Assembly: GCF_008107685.1 (NCBI RefSeq)
Contig: NZ_VIRF01000078.1
Location: 248,001-312,000 of the forward strand
Origin: Novosphingobium sp. BW1
GTDB taxonomy: Bacteria; Pseudomonadota; Alphaproteobacteria; Sphingomonadales; Sphingomonadaceae
Reading direction: 5' to 3'
Length of the DNA stretch: 64,000 nt
Shown here: piece after piece, positions 16,256-26,259 of the stretch
Layout of the letters: every line of letters starts with the position of its first letter
Numbering within the stretch: position 1 is the stretch's first letter
Translations under genes and position numbers: made by a program
Notes under the pieces: model-generated
What the model was told of the DNA's origin: nothing
What the model saw: the letters and a program-made list of their open reading frames with translations, nothing else
Databases searched by the model: none

Positions 16256-19200
16256 ATGACCGACTTTTCTCGTATTCTTTCCGCCACTTCGTCCCTCACG
16301 CTGACCTCCGTTACGCGCGGAAGCCAGCCGCTGGTGATGGCCGACCTCGCGCGGGCCAGCAAGGGCCGCGCGATCTTCGTCGCCGACAATGAGGCGAGCA
16401 TGAGCGCGCTGGCCGAGGCCGCGCGCTTCTTCGCGCCCGAATTGCAGGTGATCGAGTTCCCGTCCTGGGACTGCCTGCCCTACGACCGTGCCAGCCCCGC
16501 GCTTTCGGTCAGCGCCCGGCGTCTGGCTGCACTGCACCAGCTTCAGGCCAAGCGCACCGGACCGCAGCTTCTTGTCACCACGACCAACGCGCTGACCCAG
16601 CGCGTGCTTACCCCGTTCCGCATCCGCGAATCGGTGAAGCTTCTGAAGCCGGGCCTCGAAATCGGCCACGAAAGCCTGATCGCGCTCCTGCGCCGCCAGG
16701 GCTACCAGCGAACCGACACCGCCATCGACGCGGGCGAATTCGCAGTGCGCGGCTCGATCTTCGACGTCGTGCCCTCGGGCCTCGATGCAGGCCTGCGCCT
16801 CGACTTCTTCGGCGATGAGTTGGAAACGCTGCGCCTTTTCGACACCAACACCCAGCGTTCGACTGGCACGGTCAAGGAACACCTCCTCGTACCTGCGAGC
16901 GAGGCGCTGATCGACGAAGCCAGCGTCAAGCGCTTCCGCACCCGCTACCGCGAGCTCTTCGGCGCGAACGCCACCGCCGATCCACTCTACCAGGCGGTGA
17001 GCGATGGGCGGCGTCTGGCGGGTATGGAGCACTGGCTCCCGCTTTTCGAGGATCGCCTCGTTACCCTCTTCGACCATCTTGCGCCTGAGGATGTGATGGT
17101 CCTCGACAGCACGGTTGCGGGCGCTGCCGAGGAGCGGTTTGGCGACATCGCGGACTACTTTAGAAACCGCAAGGAAACCTCTGGGCAGAAAGCAGGATCC
17201 TACCGCCCGCTGGCCACCGATGCGCTCTATCTGGCACCAGATGAATTCGCCGAACTGGCCGAGGCCCAGCCCGCGCACAAGGCCGATCCCTTTGCCCAGC
17301 CCGAGAGCGCCAAGGTCCTCGATTTCGGCTTCTCCAACGCCCGTGATTTCGCGCCCGAACGCGCGCGCGGCGACAACGCCTACGAGGCCGCGGCCAAGCA
17401 CTTCGCCGCGCTGGGCAAGCAGGGCCGTAAACCCATCCTCGCCGCTTATTCGACGGGCAGCCGCGCGCGTCTCGTCTCGATCCTGGGAGAGGCTTCGGGC
17501 ACCGAACCGCGCCTGGCCGAGACTTGGCAGGAAGCTCTGGGCATGGCGGTCCAGAGCCGCGCCGCGGCGCTGGTCCTGCCACTTGAAACCGGCTTTGCCA
17601 ACGAGGCACTCGAGGTCGTCACCGAGCAGGATATCCTGGGTGACCGCCTGGTCCGGCGCAAGAAGCGCAAGAAGGACGCCGACGCCTTCATGGCCGAGCT
17701 CGCCGCGCTAACCCCGGGCGATCTTATCGTACACATGGACCACGGGATCGGGCGCTACGAGGGCCTCCAGTCGATCCCGGTCGGCCAATCCCCGCACGAC
17801 TGCGTGATGCTGACCTACCATGGTGGTGACAAGCTCTACATCCCGGTCGAAAATCTCGACGTCCTCTCGCGCTACGGCAGCGAATCCGAGGGCGTGCAAC
17901 TCGACAAGCTGGGCGGCGAGGCCTGGCAGAAGCGCCGTGCACGCCTCAAGGAACGCATCCGCGAGATCGCGGGCGAGCTGATGAAGACCGCCGCCGAGCG
18001 CGCGCTGCGCAAGGCCCCCGCGCTGCTCCCAGACGAGTCGAGCTTCAACCAGTTCGTCGACCGCTTCCCCTGGCAGGAAACCGACGACCAGGACCACGCC
18101 ATTGACGACGTTCTGGAGGACCTGGGTAGCGGCAAGCCGATGGACCGCCTGGTCTGCGGCGATGTCGGCTTCGGCAAGACCGAGGTGGCACTTCGCGCCG
18201 CCTTCGTCTCGGCCATGGCCGGCCAGCAGGTCGCGGTAGTGGCACCCACCACCCTCCTCGCACGTCAGCACTATTCTGGCTTTGCCGAGCGCTTCAACGG
18301 CTTCCCCCTCAACGTGGGACGCCTCTCGCGCCTCGTCCCCGAGAAGGAAGCGCGCACCACCCGCGAGGGGCTGGCGAGCGGCACCGTCGATGTCGTGTGC
18401 GGCACCCACGCGATCCTCTCCAAGAATATCGAGTTCAAGAACCTGGGACTTGTCATCGTCGACGAGGAGCAGCGCTTTGGCGTCACCCACAAGGAAAAGC
18501 TCAAGCAGCTACGCGCCGACGTCCATGTTCTAACCCTCACAGCGACACCGATCCCGCGCACGCTGCAGATGGCGATGTCGGGCCTGCGCGAGCTTTCCAC
18601 CATCCAGACCCCGCCGGTCGATCGCCTCGCGGTGCGCACCTACGTGATGGAATGGGACGACATGGTGATGCGCGAGGCGCTGCTGCGCGAACACCACCGT
18701 GGCGGCCAGAGCTTCATCGTCGTGCCGCGCATCTCGGACATGCCCGAGGTCGAGCAATGGCTGGCCAGGTACGTGCCCGAGGTGAAAGTCATTGCCGCGC
18801 ACGGACAAATGTCGGCGGGTGAAGTGGAAGAGCGCATGAGCGCCTTCTACGACGGCAAGTACGAGGTCCTGCTTTCGACCACGATCGTCGAGAGCGGCAT
18901 CGACATTCCCCGCGCCAATACGATCATCATCCATCGCGCCGACCGCTTCGGCCTTGCTCAGCTTTACCAGCTGCGCGGGCGCGTGGGACGCTCCAAGCTG
19001 CGCGCCTACGCCTACCTGACAACGCCTGCGAACCAGGCGCTCACCGAGGTTTCGGAAAAGCGCCTCAAGGTGCTGGGCGATCTCGACAGCCTGGGCGCGG
19101 GTTTCCAGCTCGCCAGCCACGACCTCGACATTCGCGGCGCGGGCAACCTGCTGGGAGATGAACAGTCCGGGCACATCCGCGAGGTCGGCTTCGAGCTCTA

Positions 19201-19729
19201 CCAGTCGATGCTGGAGGATGCGATCATGGCCGCGCGCGCAGGCGGCGTGGGGCTGGAGAAGGACACCACGGGCCTCTCGCCCCAGATCACTGTCGATGCG
19301 CCGATCATGATCCCGGACGACTACGTCCCCGATCTCGCCGTACGCATGGCGCTCTACCGCCGCCTCAACGACGCAGAGAACCAGGACGAGGTGGAATCGC
19401 TCTCGGCCGAGATGATCGACCGCTTCGGCCCCCTCCCCGATCCGACCGCGAACCTCATCCAGCTCATCCAGATTAAGCGCCAGGCGATTGCCGCCCACAT
19501 CGCCAAGATCGACGTGGGGCCGCGCGGCACGCTGGTCAGCTTCCACAACGACAGCTTCCCCAACCCCACCGGCCTCATCGCCTATGCCGAGCGCCTGAAA
19601 GGGGCAATCAAGCTGCGTCCGGACCACAAGCTGGTGCTCCAGCGTGCCTGGGGCGATCCAAAGTCACGCCTCAACGGCTTGTTCCAGCTGACCAAGGGTC
19701 TTTCCGGGGTGGCGCGCAAGGCCAAGTGA
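16256..19729 (+). CDS. mfd: Transcription-repair coupling factor Mfd
   Basis: 1157 residues, full length. An N-terminal UvrB-like region (PSWDCLPYDRASP) is followed by the RNA-polymerase-interacting domain (PGDLIVHMDHGIGRYEGL near 480-500), then a RecG-like translocase with Walker A GDVGFGKTEV (near 638), DEEQ box VDEEQRFGV (near 735) and YQLRGRVGRS. A C-terminal autoinhibitory domain completes it. Mfd displaces stalled RNA polymerase and recruits UvrA. Confidence 0.97.
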   Translation: MTDFSRILSATSSLTLTSVTRGSQPLVMADLARASKGRAIFVADNEASMSALAEAARFFAPELQVIEFPSWDCLPYDRASPALSVSARRLAALHQLQAKRTGPQLLVTTTNALTQRVLTPFRIRESVKLLKPGLEIGHESLIALLRRQGYQRTDTAIDAGEFAVRGSIFDVVPSGLDAGLRLDFFGDELETLRLFDTNTQRSTGTVKEHLLVPASEALIDEASVKRFRTRYRELFGANATADPLYQAVSDGRRLAGMEHWLPLFEDRLVTLFDHLAPEDVMVLDSTVAGAAEERFGDIADYFRNRKETSGQKAGSYRPLATDALYLAPDEFAELAEAQPAHKADPFAQPESAKVLDFGFSNARDFAPERARGDNAYEAAAKHFAALGKQGRKPILAAYSTGSRARLVSILGEASGTEPRLAETWQEALGMAVQSRAAALVLPLETGFANEALEVVTEQDILGDRLVRRKKRKKDADAFMAELAALTPGDLIVHMDHGIGRYEGLQSIPVGQSPHDCVMLTYHGGDKLYIPVENLDVLSRYGSESEGVQLDKLGGEAWQKRRARLKERIREIAGELMKTAAERALRKAPALLPDESSFNQFVDRFPWQETDDQDHAIDDVLEDLGSGKPMDRLVCGDVGFGKTEVALRAAFVSAMAGQQVAVVAPTTLLARQHYSGFAERFNGFPLNVGRLSRLVPEKEARTTREGLASGTVDVVCGTHAILSKNIEFKNLGLVIVDEEQRFGVTHKEKLKQLRADVHVLTLTATPIPRTLQMAMSGLRELSTIQTPPVDRLAVRTYVMEWDDMVMREALLREHHRGGQSFIVVPRISDMPEVEQWLARYVPEVKVIAAHGQMSAGEVEERMSAFYDGKYEVLLSTTIVESGIDIPRANTIIIHRADRFGLAQLYQLRGRVGRSKLRAYAYLTTPANQALTEVSEKRLKVLGDLDSLGAGFQLASHDLDIRGAGNLLGDEQSGHIREVGFELYQSMLEDAIMAARAGGVGLEKDTTGLSPQITVDAPIMIPDDYVPDLAVRMALYRRLNDAENQDEVESLSAEMIDRFGPLPDPTANLIQLIQIKRQAIAAHIAKIDVGPRGTLVSFHNDSFPNPTGLIAYAERLKGAIKLRPDHKLVLQRAWGDPKSRLNGLFQLTKGLSGVARKAK

Positions 19730-19754
19730 GGCTGCGACAAACAGTTTTAGAAAT

Positions 19755-19769
19755 GATATACAATATATC
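19755..19769. promoter_or_regulatory. 15-bp palindrome upstream of the S10 peptidase
   Basis: GATATA-CAA-TATATC, perfect six-base arms, 70 bases before the peptidase start. It may be an operator or an AT-rich promoter element. Confidence 0.3.
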
Positions 19770-19839
19770 CTTGCCTTGAAACCGGCGGACGACCAGTCTG
19801 AGCCTCGAGGTCACACTCGAAAGACAGTCAGGGACACCC

Positions 19840-21396
19840 ATGAAACGAATTACGTCGCTCGCCGCCGCCTCCCTCCTCGTGCTCGCGCATCCCGCGATAG
19901 CGCAGAAAAGCGAAGGGCCGGATGCCGCGCGCGAGCACGACCAGGCCGTGGCCGAGGAAGTTGCGGCTGGCTGGGCCAGCGCTCCGGTCGAGGAAATTGC
20001 CAAGACCGCGAAGGGCTCGGTCAATGTCGATGGCCGCTCAATCGCCTACACCGCGACGGCGGGCACGCTCACCATCCGAGACGCGAAGGGCAAGCCGACC
20101 CAGAGCATTTTCTACACCGCCTACACCGCGCCCGGTAAGAACCGCCCGGTCACCTTCTTCTACAACGGCGGCCCCGGCTCGGCGAGCCTGTGGCTGCGCA
20201 TGGGCAGCTTCGCGCCGACCCACGTGCGCACCAACGATCCCATCGCGGTGGCCCCTGCCCCCTATGATGTCGGCCCCAATCCCGACAGCCTGATCGGCTC
20301 GACCGACATGGTGTTCCTCGACGCGCCGGGCTCGGGCTATTCGCGCGCGCTCGGCGATACCGACCCGGCCGCGTTCTACGGCGTCGACCAGGACGTGGGC
20401 GCCTTTGCCGACGCAATCCAGCGCTACATCTCCAAGAACGGGCGCTGGGGCGATCCCAAGTACATCTTCGGCGAAAGCTACGGCACGACCCGCTCGGGCG
20501 CGCTGGCTGAGGAGATGGAAGGGCGCGGCATGGCGCTTAACGGCGTGGTCCTGCTCTCCTCGATCATGAATTACGGCGTGCGCCAGTCGGGCTTCGATAA
20601 CATCCACATCGGCTATCTGCCCAGTTACGCCGCGACCGCCTGGTACCATAACCGCGTGGCCGACCGCCCCGCCTCGCTCGCCCAGTTCGTCGAGGAAGCG
20701 CGCCAATTCGCCAATGGCCCCTACGCCACCGCGCTGGGCAAGGGTTCGGACATCACGCCTGAAGAGGAAGACGCTATTGCACGCCAGATGAGCCGCTACA
20801 CCGGCCTCTCGGTCGACTTCCTGAAGGACGCGAACCTGCGCGTCGATCTCAGCCGCTTCCGCAAGGAACTGCTGCGCACCGAGCGTGAGACGCTGGGCCG
20901 CTTCGATTCGCGCTACACCGGCACGGACGCGGATGCCGCGGGCGAAGGTCCGGAATACGATCCCTCCAGCACGGGCATCACCGGCCTCTACATCTCCAGC
21001 TTCATGGACCAGCTGCACACGACTTTCGGGTATGACACCGATCTCACGTACCGCCGCAGCGCGCGCGAGGCGGGCAACTTCGAGTGGGACTGGTCGCACA
21101 AGGCACCGGGTTACGGCTACTCAAGCTTCCAGAACCAGGTCGACGTGACGCAGGACCTCAGCCGCGCCATGCGCACCAACCCGTACATGCGCGTGCTCTC
21201 GCTGAACGGCTACTACGACATGGCCACGCCGTTCCACTCGACCGAGCGGGACCTCAAGCACATGATGCTGGAGCCCAAACTGCGCGGGAACCTCCAGTTC
21301 AAGTACTATGAGGCCGGGCACATGATCTATCTGAACCCCGAAGCGCTGCACCAGATGCGCCTCGACCTCGAAGCCTTCTACGCACAGGGCAGGTAA
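19840..21396 (+). CDS. Secreted S10-family serine carboxypeptidase
   Basis: 518 residues with a signal peptide ending near AIAQ (residue 22). Catalytic triad visible: S213 in GESYGT, D460 in NGYYDMATPF, H494 in EAGHMIY; the oxyanion-hole segment FYNGGPGSAS is at 107-115. It should remove C-terminal amino acids from peptides in the periplasm or outside. It stands alone between mfd and a convergent EAL gene. Confidence 0.93.
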   Translation: MKRITSLAAASLLVLAHPAIAQKSEGPDAAREHDQAVAEEVAAGWASAPVEEIAKTAKGSVNVDGRSIAYTATAGTLTIRDAKGKPTQSIFYTAYTAPGKNRPVTFFYNGGPGSASLWLRMGSFAPTHVRTNDPIAVAPAPYDVGPNPDSLIGSTDMVFLDAPGSGYSRALGDTDPAAFYGVDQDVGAFADAIQRYISKNGRWGDPKYIFGESYGTTRSGALAEEMEGRGMALNGVVLLSSIMNYGVRQSGFDNIHIGYLPSYAATAWYHNRVADRPASLAQFVEEARQFANGPYATALGKGSDITPEEEDAIARQMSRYTGLSVDFLKDANLRVDLSRFRKELLRTERETLGRFDSRYTGTDADAAGEGPEYDPSSTGITGLYISSFMDQLHTTFGYDTDLTYRRSAREAGNFEWDWSHKAPGYGYSSFQNQVDVTQDLSRAMRTNPYMRVLSLNGYYDMATPFHSTERDLKHMMLEPKLRGNLQFKYYEAGHMIYLNPEALHQMRLDLEAFYAQGR

Positions 21397-21434
21397 GCAC
21401 AGCCCGCAGGCGCGCGCGGATCGGGATCAGGCCC

Positions 21435-22772
21435 TCAGGCCCTTGCCATCTCGGTCCGCGCCAGCTTATCGAACAGGGCCACGCTCATCGGCTGGGCGCG
21501 CAGGAAACCCTGATAATACCCACAATGCTCGCGCGCGACGGCCTCCCGCTGGTCCGCGCGCTCGATCCCCTCGGCAATCACCTCCAGGTCGAGCGCCGTG
21601 GCCATCGCCACGATTGCGCGCAGGATCGCGACATCGCGCGGGTCGGTGGTGATCCCCTCGATCATCGCACGGTCGAGCTTGATATAGTGGATCGGCAGCA
21701 CCTTCAGGTACCGGAAATTGCAGAAGCCCGCGCCGAAGTCATCGAGCGCGATGCGAATCCCCTGCGCCGAGAACTCGGCCATGATCTGCGCAGCGGCGGT
21801 GACATCGGCAATCAGCGACTGCTCGGTGATCTCAAGGGTCAGCTGGCGCAGAGGAAATCCGCTCTCGCCCACAAGGTCGAGCATCTGGGAGGTATAGCTC
21901 TCAAATGCCAGATCCTCGGGCGTCACATTGATCGAAAGCCGCAGGTTCTCGGGCCAGTCGCGCGCCGCCCACAGCGCCTTGCGCGCAATATGCTGCGAGA
22001 GTGGGCCGACATGATCGGTCCGCTCGGCGAGGTTAAACAGCGCCCCTGCTCCGATCCGGCCCAGTTCGGGATGATCCCAGCGCGCCAGCGCCTCGGCCCC
22101 GGTCAGCCGGTCATCCTCCAGGCTGAACTGGGGCTGGAAGAGGACCTCGATCTCATCGCGGTCAATCGCGCCCAGGAGGTCGGCCTCGAGCTGCGGGGTC
22201 GAGATCCCGGGCGGGATCGCCTCACCATCGGCCCAGACCAGCCGCGCGCCCTGCTGCTCGTTCACCGCCTGAAGCGCAACGCCGAGCCGTTCGAGCATCG
22301 ATTCGACCGCTTCCTCGGCCAGCGTCCGAATCAGGGCGAAGCGCGGCGAGAGGCGGATCACCCCCGAGGGCACGGCAATGGGCCGCGAGAGCAGGTGTGA
22401 AAGCTGGTCGGCCAGCAGCTGCCAGCGCTCACGACTGCACGAGATGTTCGCGACCAGCAGGAAGTTGCCGCCGCCTGCACGGGTCAGCACCCAGGGCGCG
22501 TCGAGCTCTTCCGAAGCGTAGTGGCTGACGCGCGCGGCAATCTCCTCGAGCGCGCCGTCCCCGGCAGCCGCACCGTAGGCCATGTTGATCGCATCGAGGC
22601 GGCGCAGGCTGATGAGCATTGCGTGGACGTGCACCGGGGCCAGGTTCTCCTGCGCCTCGGCCTGCCACGCGGCCATGCGTTCATGGACGAGCTCCACGCC
22701 GGGAAGGCCGCTCAGGCGATCTTCCAGTCTCAGCGCGAGGCGTTCGGCCTGGCCAGGGTGCGACGACGTCAT
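21435..22772 (-). CDS. EAL-domain cyclic-di-GMP phosphodiesterase with degenerate GGDEF
   Basis: 445 residues, no membrane segment. The N-terminal half is a GGDEF-like domain whose signature is GGGNF (100-104), so cyclase activity is unlikely. The EAL domain keeps the catalytic set: E227-A-L, N282, E314, D344-D345 (DDFGAG), K365, E401 and the YYQGF loop. It most likely degrades c-di-GMP, with the degenerate GGDEF possibly regulatory. Confidence 0.9.
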   Translation of the reverse strand: MTSSHPGQAERLALRLEDRLSGLPGVELVHERMAAWQAEAQENLAPVHVHAMLISLRRLDAINMAYGAAAGDGALEEIAARVSHYASEELDAPWVLTRAGGGNFLLVANISCSRERWQLLADQLSHLLSRPIAVPSGVIRLSPRFALIRTLAEEAVESMLERLGVALQAVNEQQGARLVWADGEAIPPGISTPQLEADLLGAIDRDEIEVLFQPQFSLEDDRLTGAEALARWDHPELGRIGAGALFNLAERTDHVGPLSQHIARKALWAARDWPENLRLSINVTPEDLAFESYTSQMLDLVGESGFPLRQLTLEITEQSLIADVTAAAQIMAEFSAQGIRIALDDFGAGFCNFRYLKVLPIHYIKLDRAMIEGITTDPRDVAILRAIVAMATALDLEVIAEGIERADQREAVAREHCGYYQGFLRAQPMSVALFDKLARTEMARA

Positions 22773-22882
22773 CTTTTCTCCTTTATGCCAAAGGCCTTGC
22801 CAAACCGTTCAAAATTTACCAGCCCCATGGGCCGGGCCGGGAACAGCTGTCCCGTTCGGGAACACATTGCTGCGGAGTTTCC

Positions 22883-23692
22883 ATGAGTCAGATTTCCCCC
22901 TCGGATGAAGCGGTTAGCCCGCCCTTGCGGCTCGCTCTCATCCTCTCTGACAGTGCGCAGGCCCAGACCCGCGCGGAGGAGCTGCGCGAGGCCCACCCCT
23001 GGGTCGCGCCCGAGGACGCCGAAATCCTGGTCGTCGTGGGCGGCGATGGCTTCATGCTGCATGTGCTTCACGAAATGCTCGACAAGGGGATTTCCAAGCC
23101 CTGCTATGGCATCAACCTGGGCACCGTGGGCTTTCTCATGAACAGCCTCCACGGCGATGCGACGGTCCTGGAACGCATCCACGCAGCGCGGCGCATTCCG
23201 GTCAGCCCGCTGCGCATGCACGCCACGACCCAGTCGGGTGAGGAATTCAGCTACTACGCGATCAACGAGGTCTCGCTCCTGCGCGAGACGCGCCAGACCG
23301 CCAAGCTGGAGATCCGTATCAACGGACGCGTGCGCATGGGTGAGATGGCAGGCGATGGCATTCTCGTGGCGACGCCGGTCGGTTCGACCGCCTACAACCT
23401 CTCCGCCAACGGGCCGATCCTGCCGCTGGGATGCCGCATGCTCGCCCTCACCCCGATCAGCCCCTTCCGCCCGCGCCGCTGGAAGGGCGCGATCCTGCCC
23501 GAGAGCGCTGAAGTGGAGTTCCGCATCCGCGAGCCGGGCAAGCGCCCGGTCGCCGCCGTCGCCGACCAGAAGGAGGTGCGCGATGTCCGCACCGTCCGGA
23601 TAAGCACCTCGACCGAAAGAGAAATGACCCTACTCTTCGACCCCGGCTTCACCCTCGAGGAACGCATCTTCGCCGAACAGTTCCAGGTCTGA
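22883..23692 (+). CDS. nadK: NAD kinase
   Basis: 269 residues from ATG 22883, which has GGAG upstream; longer in-frame extensions lack support. Motifs: GGDGF with D55, INLGTVGFLMN, INEVSLLR, and the nucleotide-binding ATPVGSTAYNLS. It phosphorylates NAD to NADP in the cytosol. It is divergent from the EAL gene and followed by tRNA-Asn. Confidence 0.96.
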   Translation: MSQISPSDEAVSPPLRLALILSDSAQAQTRAEELREAHPWVAPEDAEILVVVGGDGFMLHVLHEMLDKGISKPCYGINLGTVGFLMNSLHGDATVLERIHAARRIPVSPLRMHATTQSGEEFSYYAINEVSLLRETRQTAKLEIRINGRVRMGEMAGDGILVATPVGSTAYNLSANGPILPLGCRMLALTPISPFRPRRWKGAILPESAEVEFRIREPGKRPVAAVADQKEVRDVRTVRISTSTEREMTLLFDPGFTLEERIFAEQFQV

Positions 23693-23745
23693 GGAAGTTT
23701 TCTGCGAGCCCCTCAAAAAAAATCAAATTTTTGCCAAGATCAGGG

Positions 23746-23773
23746 TTGCCAACCCAAAACACCCTGCGTATAG
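23746..23773 (+). promoter_or_regulatory. Candidate sigma-70 promoter for tRNA-Asn
   Basis: TTGCCA at 23746-23751 and GTATAG at 23768-23773 with a 16-base spacer, 40 bases before the tRNA. The TTGCCA box matches that before tRNA-Pro. Confidence 0.4.
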
Positions 23774-23813
23774 GGCCAGTCCTGCCGCGGCGGTGGAAAC
23801 ACTGACTGGCTGC

Positions 23814-23888
23814 TCCCCGATAGCTCAGCGGTAGAGCCCTCGACTGTTAATCGAGTTGTCGTAGGTTCGAATCCTACTCGGGGAGCCA
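23814..23888 (+). tRNA. tRNA-Asn (anticodon GTT)
   Basis: 75 bases: acceptor TCCCCGA pairs with TCGGGGA, anticodon loop CTGTTAA gives GTT, T-loop TTCGAAT, CCA encoded. Its 3' end is probably the attachment site used by the integrase whose remnant follows. Confidence 0.97.
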
Positions 23889-24024
23889 CTTTCTTGTTTC
23901 AGCGGGTTTCATCCCGCTGCAAACAGGATGGCAACACCTTGAAATCTCTGGCAATGCCGGTTCAAGCTGTTTCACCCAAGCCCATCGAAGATAGGGGCCC
24001 TTTCAGGGGCTGCCGCGAAGCTTC

Positions 24025-24516
24025 ATGCTGACCGACATCAACTGTCGCAAGGCGAAGTCCGGCGAGAAGGATCGCAAGCTCTTCGATGCAGGCTGGCTTT
24101 TCCTGCTCATTCGTCCGACTGGCTCGAAGCTGTGGCGAATGCGTTGCCGATTTACGGACAAGGAAAAAGACGTTCTCGATCGGGCCTTGCCCTGCATTCT
24201 CACTGACAGCAGCGAGAGCCAAACGCGGTGCCGCATTGCTGATGCTGCGCGAGGAGGGGATCCTGGCTTTGCAGGCGAGCATGTTTCCCATGGCTGGCGT
24301 GCAAACTTCTCGACGATCATGAACGAGCGCGCAGCACTGGAAAACCAGGAACGCGATTCCGGCATTATCGACCTCACGCTGGCGCACACACAGCCGGGGA
24401 CCGAACCTATCTATACAATCGCGCGCCCTACCTCTCACGCCGTCGCACGCTCGCGCAGATATGGATCGACCTGCTCCTGCAAGACATCAGGACTCCTCAT
24501 GTGCGGCTGCCGGAAC
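24025..24516 (+). pseudogene. Decayed P4-type tyrosine recombinase (integrase)
   Basis: The first 35 or so codons match the DUF4102 start of P4-family integrases (MLTDINCRKAKSGEKDRKLF, then LIRPTGSKLWRMR). After a large internal deletion the frame resumes with pieces of the catalytic domain: HGWRANFSTIMNERA and IIDLTLAH. Near 24408 the frame shifts, because the expected YNRAPYLSRRRTLAQIW is read in another frame. The gene lacks most of the catalytic core and cannot be active. Lying 136 bases from tRNA-Asn, it marks a former island. Confidence 0.85.
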
Positions 24517-24885
24517 ACAGGAGTTGGCATTGCACGTCCATAAACGCTGCGCATGAACGCGGTCTCGATGGGCGCGCCGATGTCGAGCGGCAGCTGAGAA
24601 CAGCGTCCGCCTCCCCGGCGCCGTCCAAATGCCCATGGGCCATATCCTGACCCGATGTGGCATCAAACTGGCCTCGCACTCAGAGCGCCAGGGTTCGGGC
24701 TGCGTCCCGAGCCGCATCCAACGCCTCACCTCGAAGCCACGTAAAACAGCGCCGAGAACTTCCCCCAGCGCAAGACGCGGCAGATCGCCCGCCTCGCGAC
24801 CTGCCGGAATCAAATGCTTCTGCTTGCCAGGCACCATTCACGGGCCGATTGGTAAAGGCGATGCCGCGCAAACCGATGGCTGATT
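24517..24885. other. Degraded spacer between integrase remnant and EF-hand gene
   Basis: 369 bases with only short overlapping frames that do not resemble known proteins. It is probably leftover island DNA. No second copy of the tRNA-Asn 3' end was seen here. Confidence 0.5.
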
Positions 24886-25374
24886 TCAATAGTGGTCCGA
24901 AGTGTCCCTCTCGTCGATCACGCCATCGCCGTTCGTATCCAGGCGCTTGAACATGCGGCTTCCGGATTCGTGGAATTCTGCAAGGCTCATGTTCTGGTCG
25001 TGGTCGGTGTCCAGCACGCCGTAGCGCACGTATGTCTGCCGGATCTGGAGGCTACGCCGGCGCGCCAGCTCGGCATCGAGACGCGCGCGATACTCTTCGA
25101 CGTACTCGGTCTGGGAGACCTGCCCGTCGCCATCCAGATCGAAGGATTTGTACTTGGCAGCGCGCCCGGCGGTGAACTCGGCTACTGAGACTTTGCCATC
25201 GCCGTTCGTGTCATAGGTCTCCAGAAAGCTGGTCTTGCTGTGGCCGCTGGCGTTCGCGCGCGTACCGATGGCGGCGCTCTCGCCGTCCTGGGCCAGGGCA
25301 GGACCGCTGAGGGCCGCGAGGGCAAGGAGGGGCGTGAGGGCTACCAGCGCCGCGCCGGTCGTCTTCGTCGTCAT
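24886..25374 (-). CDS. Secreted EF-hand calcium-binding protein
   Basis: 162 residues from ATG 25374 (AAGGAAA at eight bases). A signal peptide ends near ALAQ. Four EF-hand-like loops are present: DTNGDGKVSVAE, DLDGDGQVSQTE, DTDHDQNMSLAE (partly degenerate) and DTNGDGVIDERD. It likely binds Ca2+ in the periplasm. It is the last gene of the minus-strand metal-uptake group, 47 bases after DUF4198. Confidence 0.85.
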   Translation of the reverse strand: MTTKTTGAALVALTPLLALAALSGPALAQDGESAAIGTRANASGHSKTSFLETYDTNGDGKVSVAEFTAGRAAKYKSFDLDGDGQVSQTEYVEEYRARLDAELARRRSLQIRQTYVRYGVLDTDHDQNMSLAEFHESGSRMFKRLDTNGDGVIDERDTSDHY

Positions 25375-25421
25375 GGGATATTTCCTTCGTGTGTGTGGGG
25401 ACGCATAGCGCCGCAAAAGGA

Positions 25422-26231
25422 TCAGGACTGGACCTCGAAGGTGAGGCTGGTGGTGTAGCTGCGGATATCCGTCTCGGCTCCCGCCGGAGCATCGGCGCGA
25501 TGGCGGGTCATCAGGATGTAGACACCGGGGGAGTCGAAGCTGAGGTCAACCCTCCCGTCCGCGCGGGTTGTCACGGCCCTGTGCGGCTTGACCTGTTCGT
25601 AGCGCGCGTTGCCCCGATCCAGACTTAACACCTGGCCTGCGAGCGGCTTGCCATCGAACAGCACCTCGAAGACGAAGCGCCCGTCAGCGTAGACGTCGCT
25701 GGGATGCGTGATCGGGTGGATTTCAAGGCGCCCGACATGCACATCGACCGGCGCCCGGGTCGGCCCTTTCTTCGAGACATAGACCTCCGAGACGGTTTCG
25801 GTCTGGCTGGTCTTTACGTATTCGGTACCTTCGGGAAGTTCGTCTCCGCGCACCGGAACCCATTTGTCCTTGGCCATGGCCATCTTGCCCGTCCGGCCGC
25901 GCCGCACACCGCTGGTAAAGCGATAGGTGCCATCGGCCTCCATCCCGGCCTCGAGGATCGTGACCTGCTTGTGCGGCGAGACCCGGTCGAAGGCGCTGCG
26001 TTCGCCATCGGGGCCGATGACGTGGAAGTCCTCCGATTCCAGGGCGATCTCGGGCTGAAAGAAGTCCTCCGAGAAGGCGCTTTCCAGCGTCACCATGCGC
26101 TCGGTGTTGGCAACGAAGACATTGGGCAGCATGAAACCGGTATGTGCGGCGACCGGAAGAGGAAGAAGGGCGGCCGACGCGGCCAGCGCCAGGGGCGCAA
26201 GGGCGGAGCGGATGCCTGTCGGGTCTATCAT
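25422..26231 (-). CDS. DUF4198-family periplasmic protein
   Basis: 269 residues from ATG 26231, with AGGAGG seven bases upstream. The signal peptide ends near VAAHTGF, and the mature protein starts with the conserved H-x-x-F-MLP pattern. An Ig-like C-terminal half includes DGKPLAGQVL and TRADGRVDLSFDSPGVYIL. The family (PF10670) is linked to metal uptake, often beside TonB-dependent receptors or nickel/cobalt transporters. Here it follows the TonB-like gene and the receptor, so it is probably a periplasmic accessory of that uptake system. Confidence 0.8.
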   Translation of the reverse strand: MIDPTGIRSALAPLALAASAALLPLPVAAHTGFMLPNVFVANTERMVTLESAFSEDFFQPEIALESEDFHVIGPDGERSAFDRVSPHKQVTILEAGMEADGTYRFTSGVRRGRTGKMAMAKDKWVPVRGDELPEGTEYVKTSQTETVSEVYVSKKGPTRAPVDVHVGRLEIHPITHPSDVYADGRFVFEVLFDGKPLAGQVLSLDRGNARYEQVKPHRAVTTRADGRVDLSFDSPGVYILMTRHRADAPAGAETDIRSYTTSLTFEVQS

Positions 26232-26259
26232 CGGGAACCTCCTGGTGTTCGGAAACGGC

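Noticed and set aside
23889-25400. Second attachment repeat matching the tRNA-Asn 3' end
   Set aside because: No copy of the TTCGAATCCTACTCGG segment was seen downstream, so no intact island boundaries are annotated.
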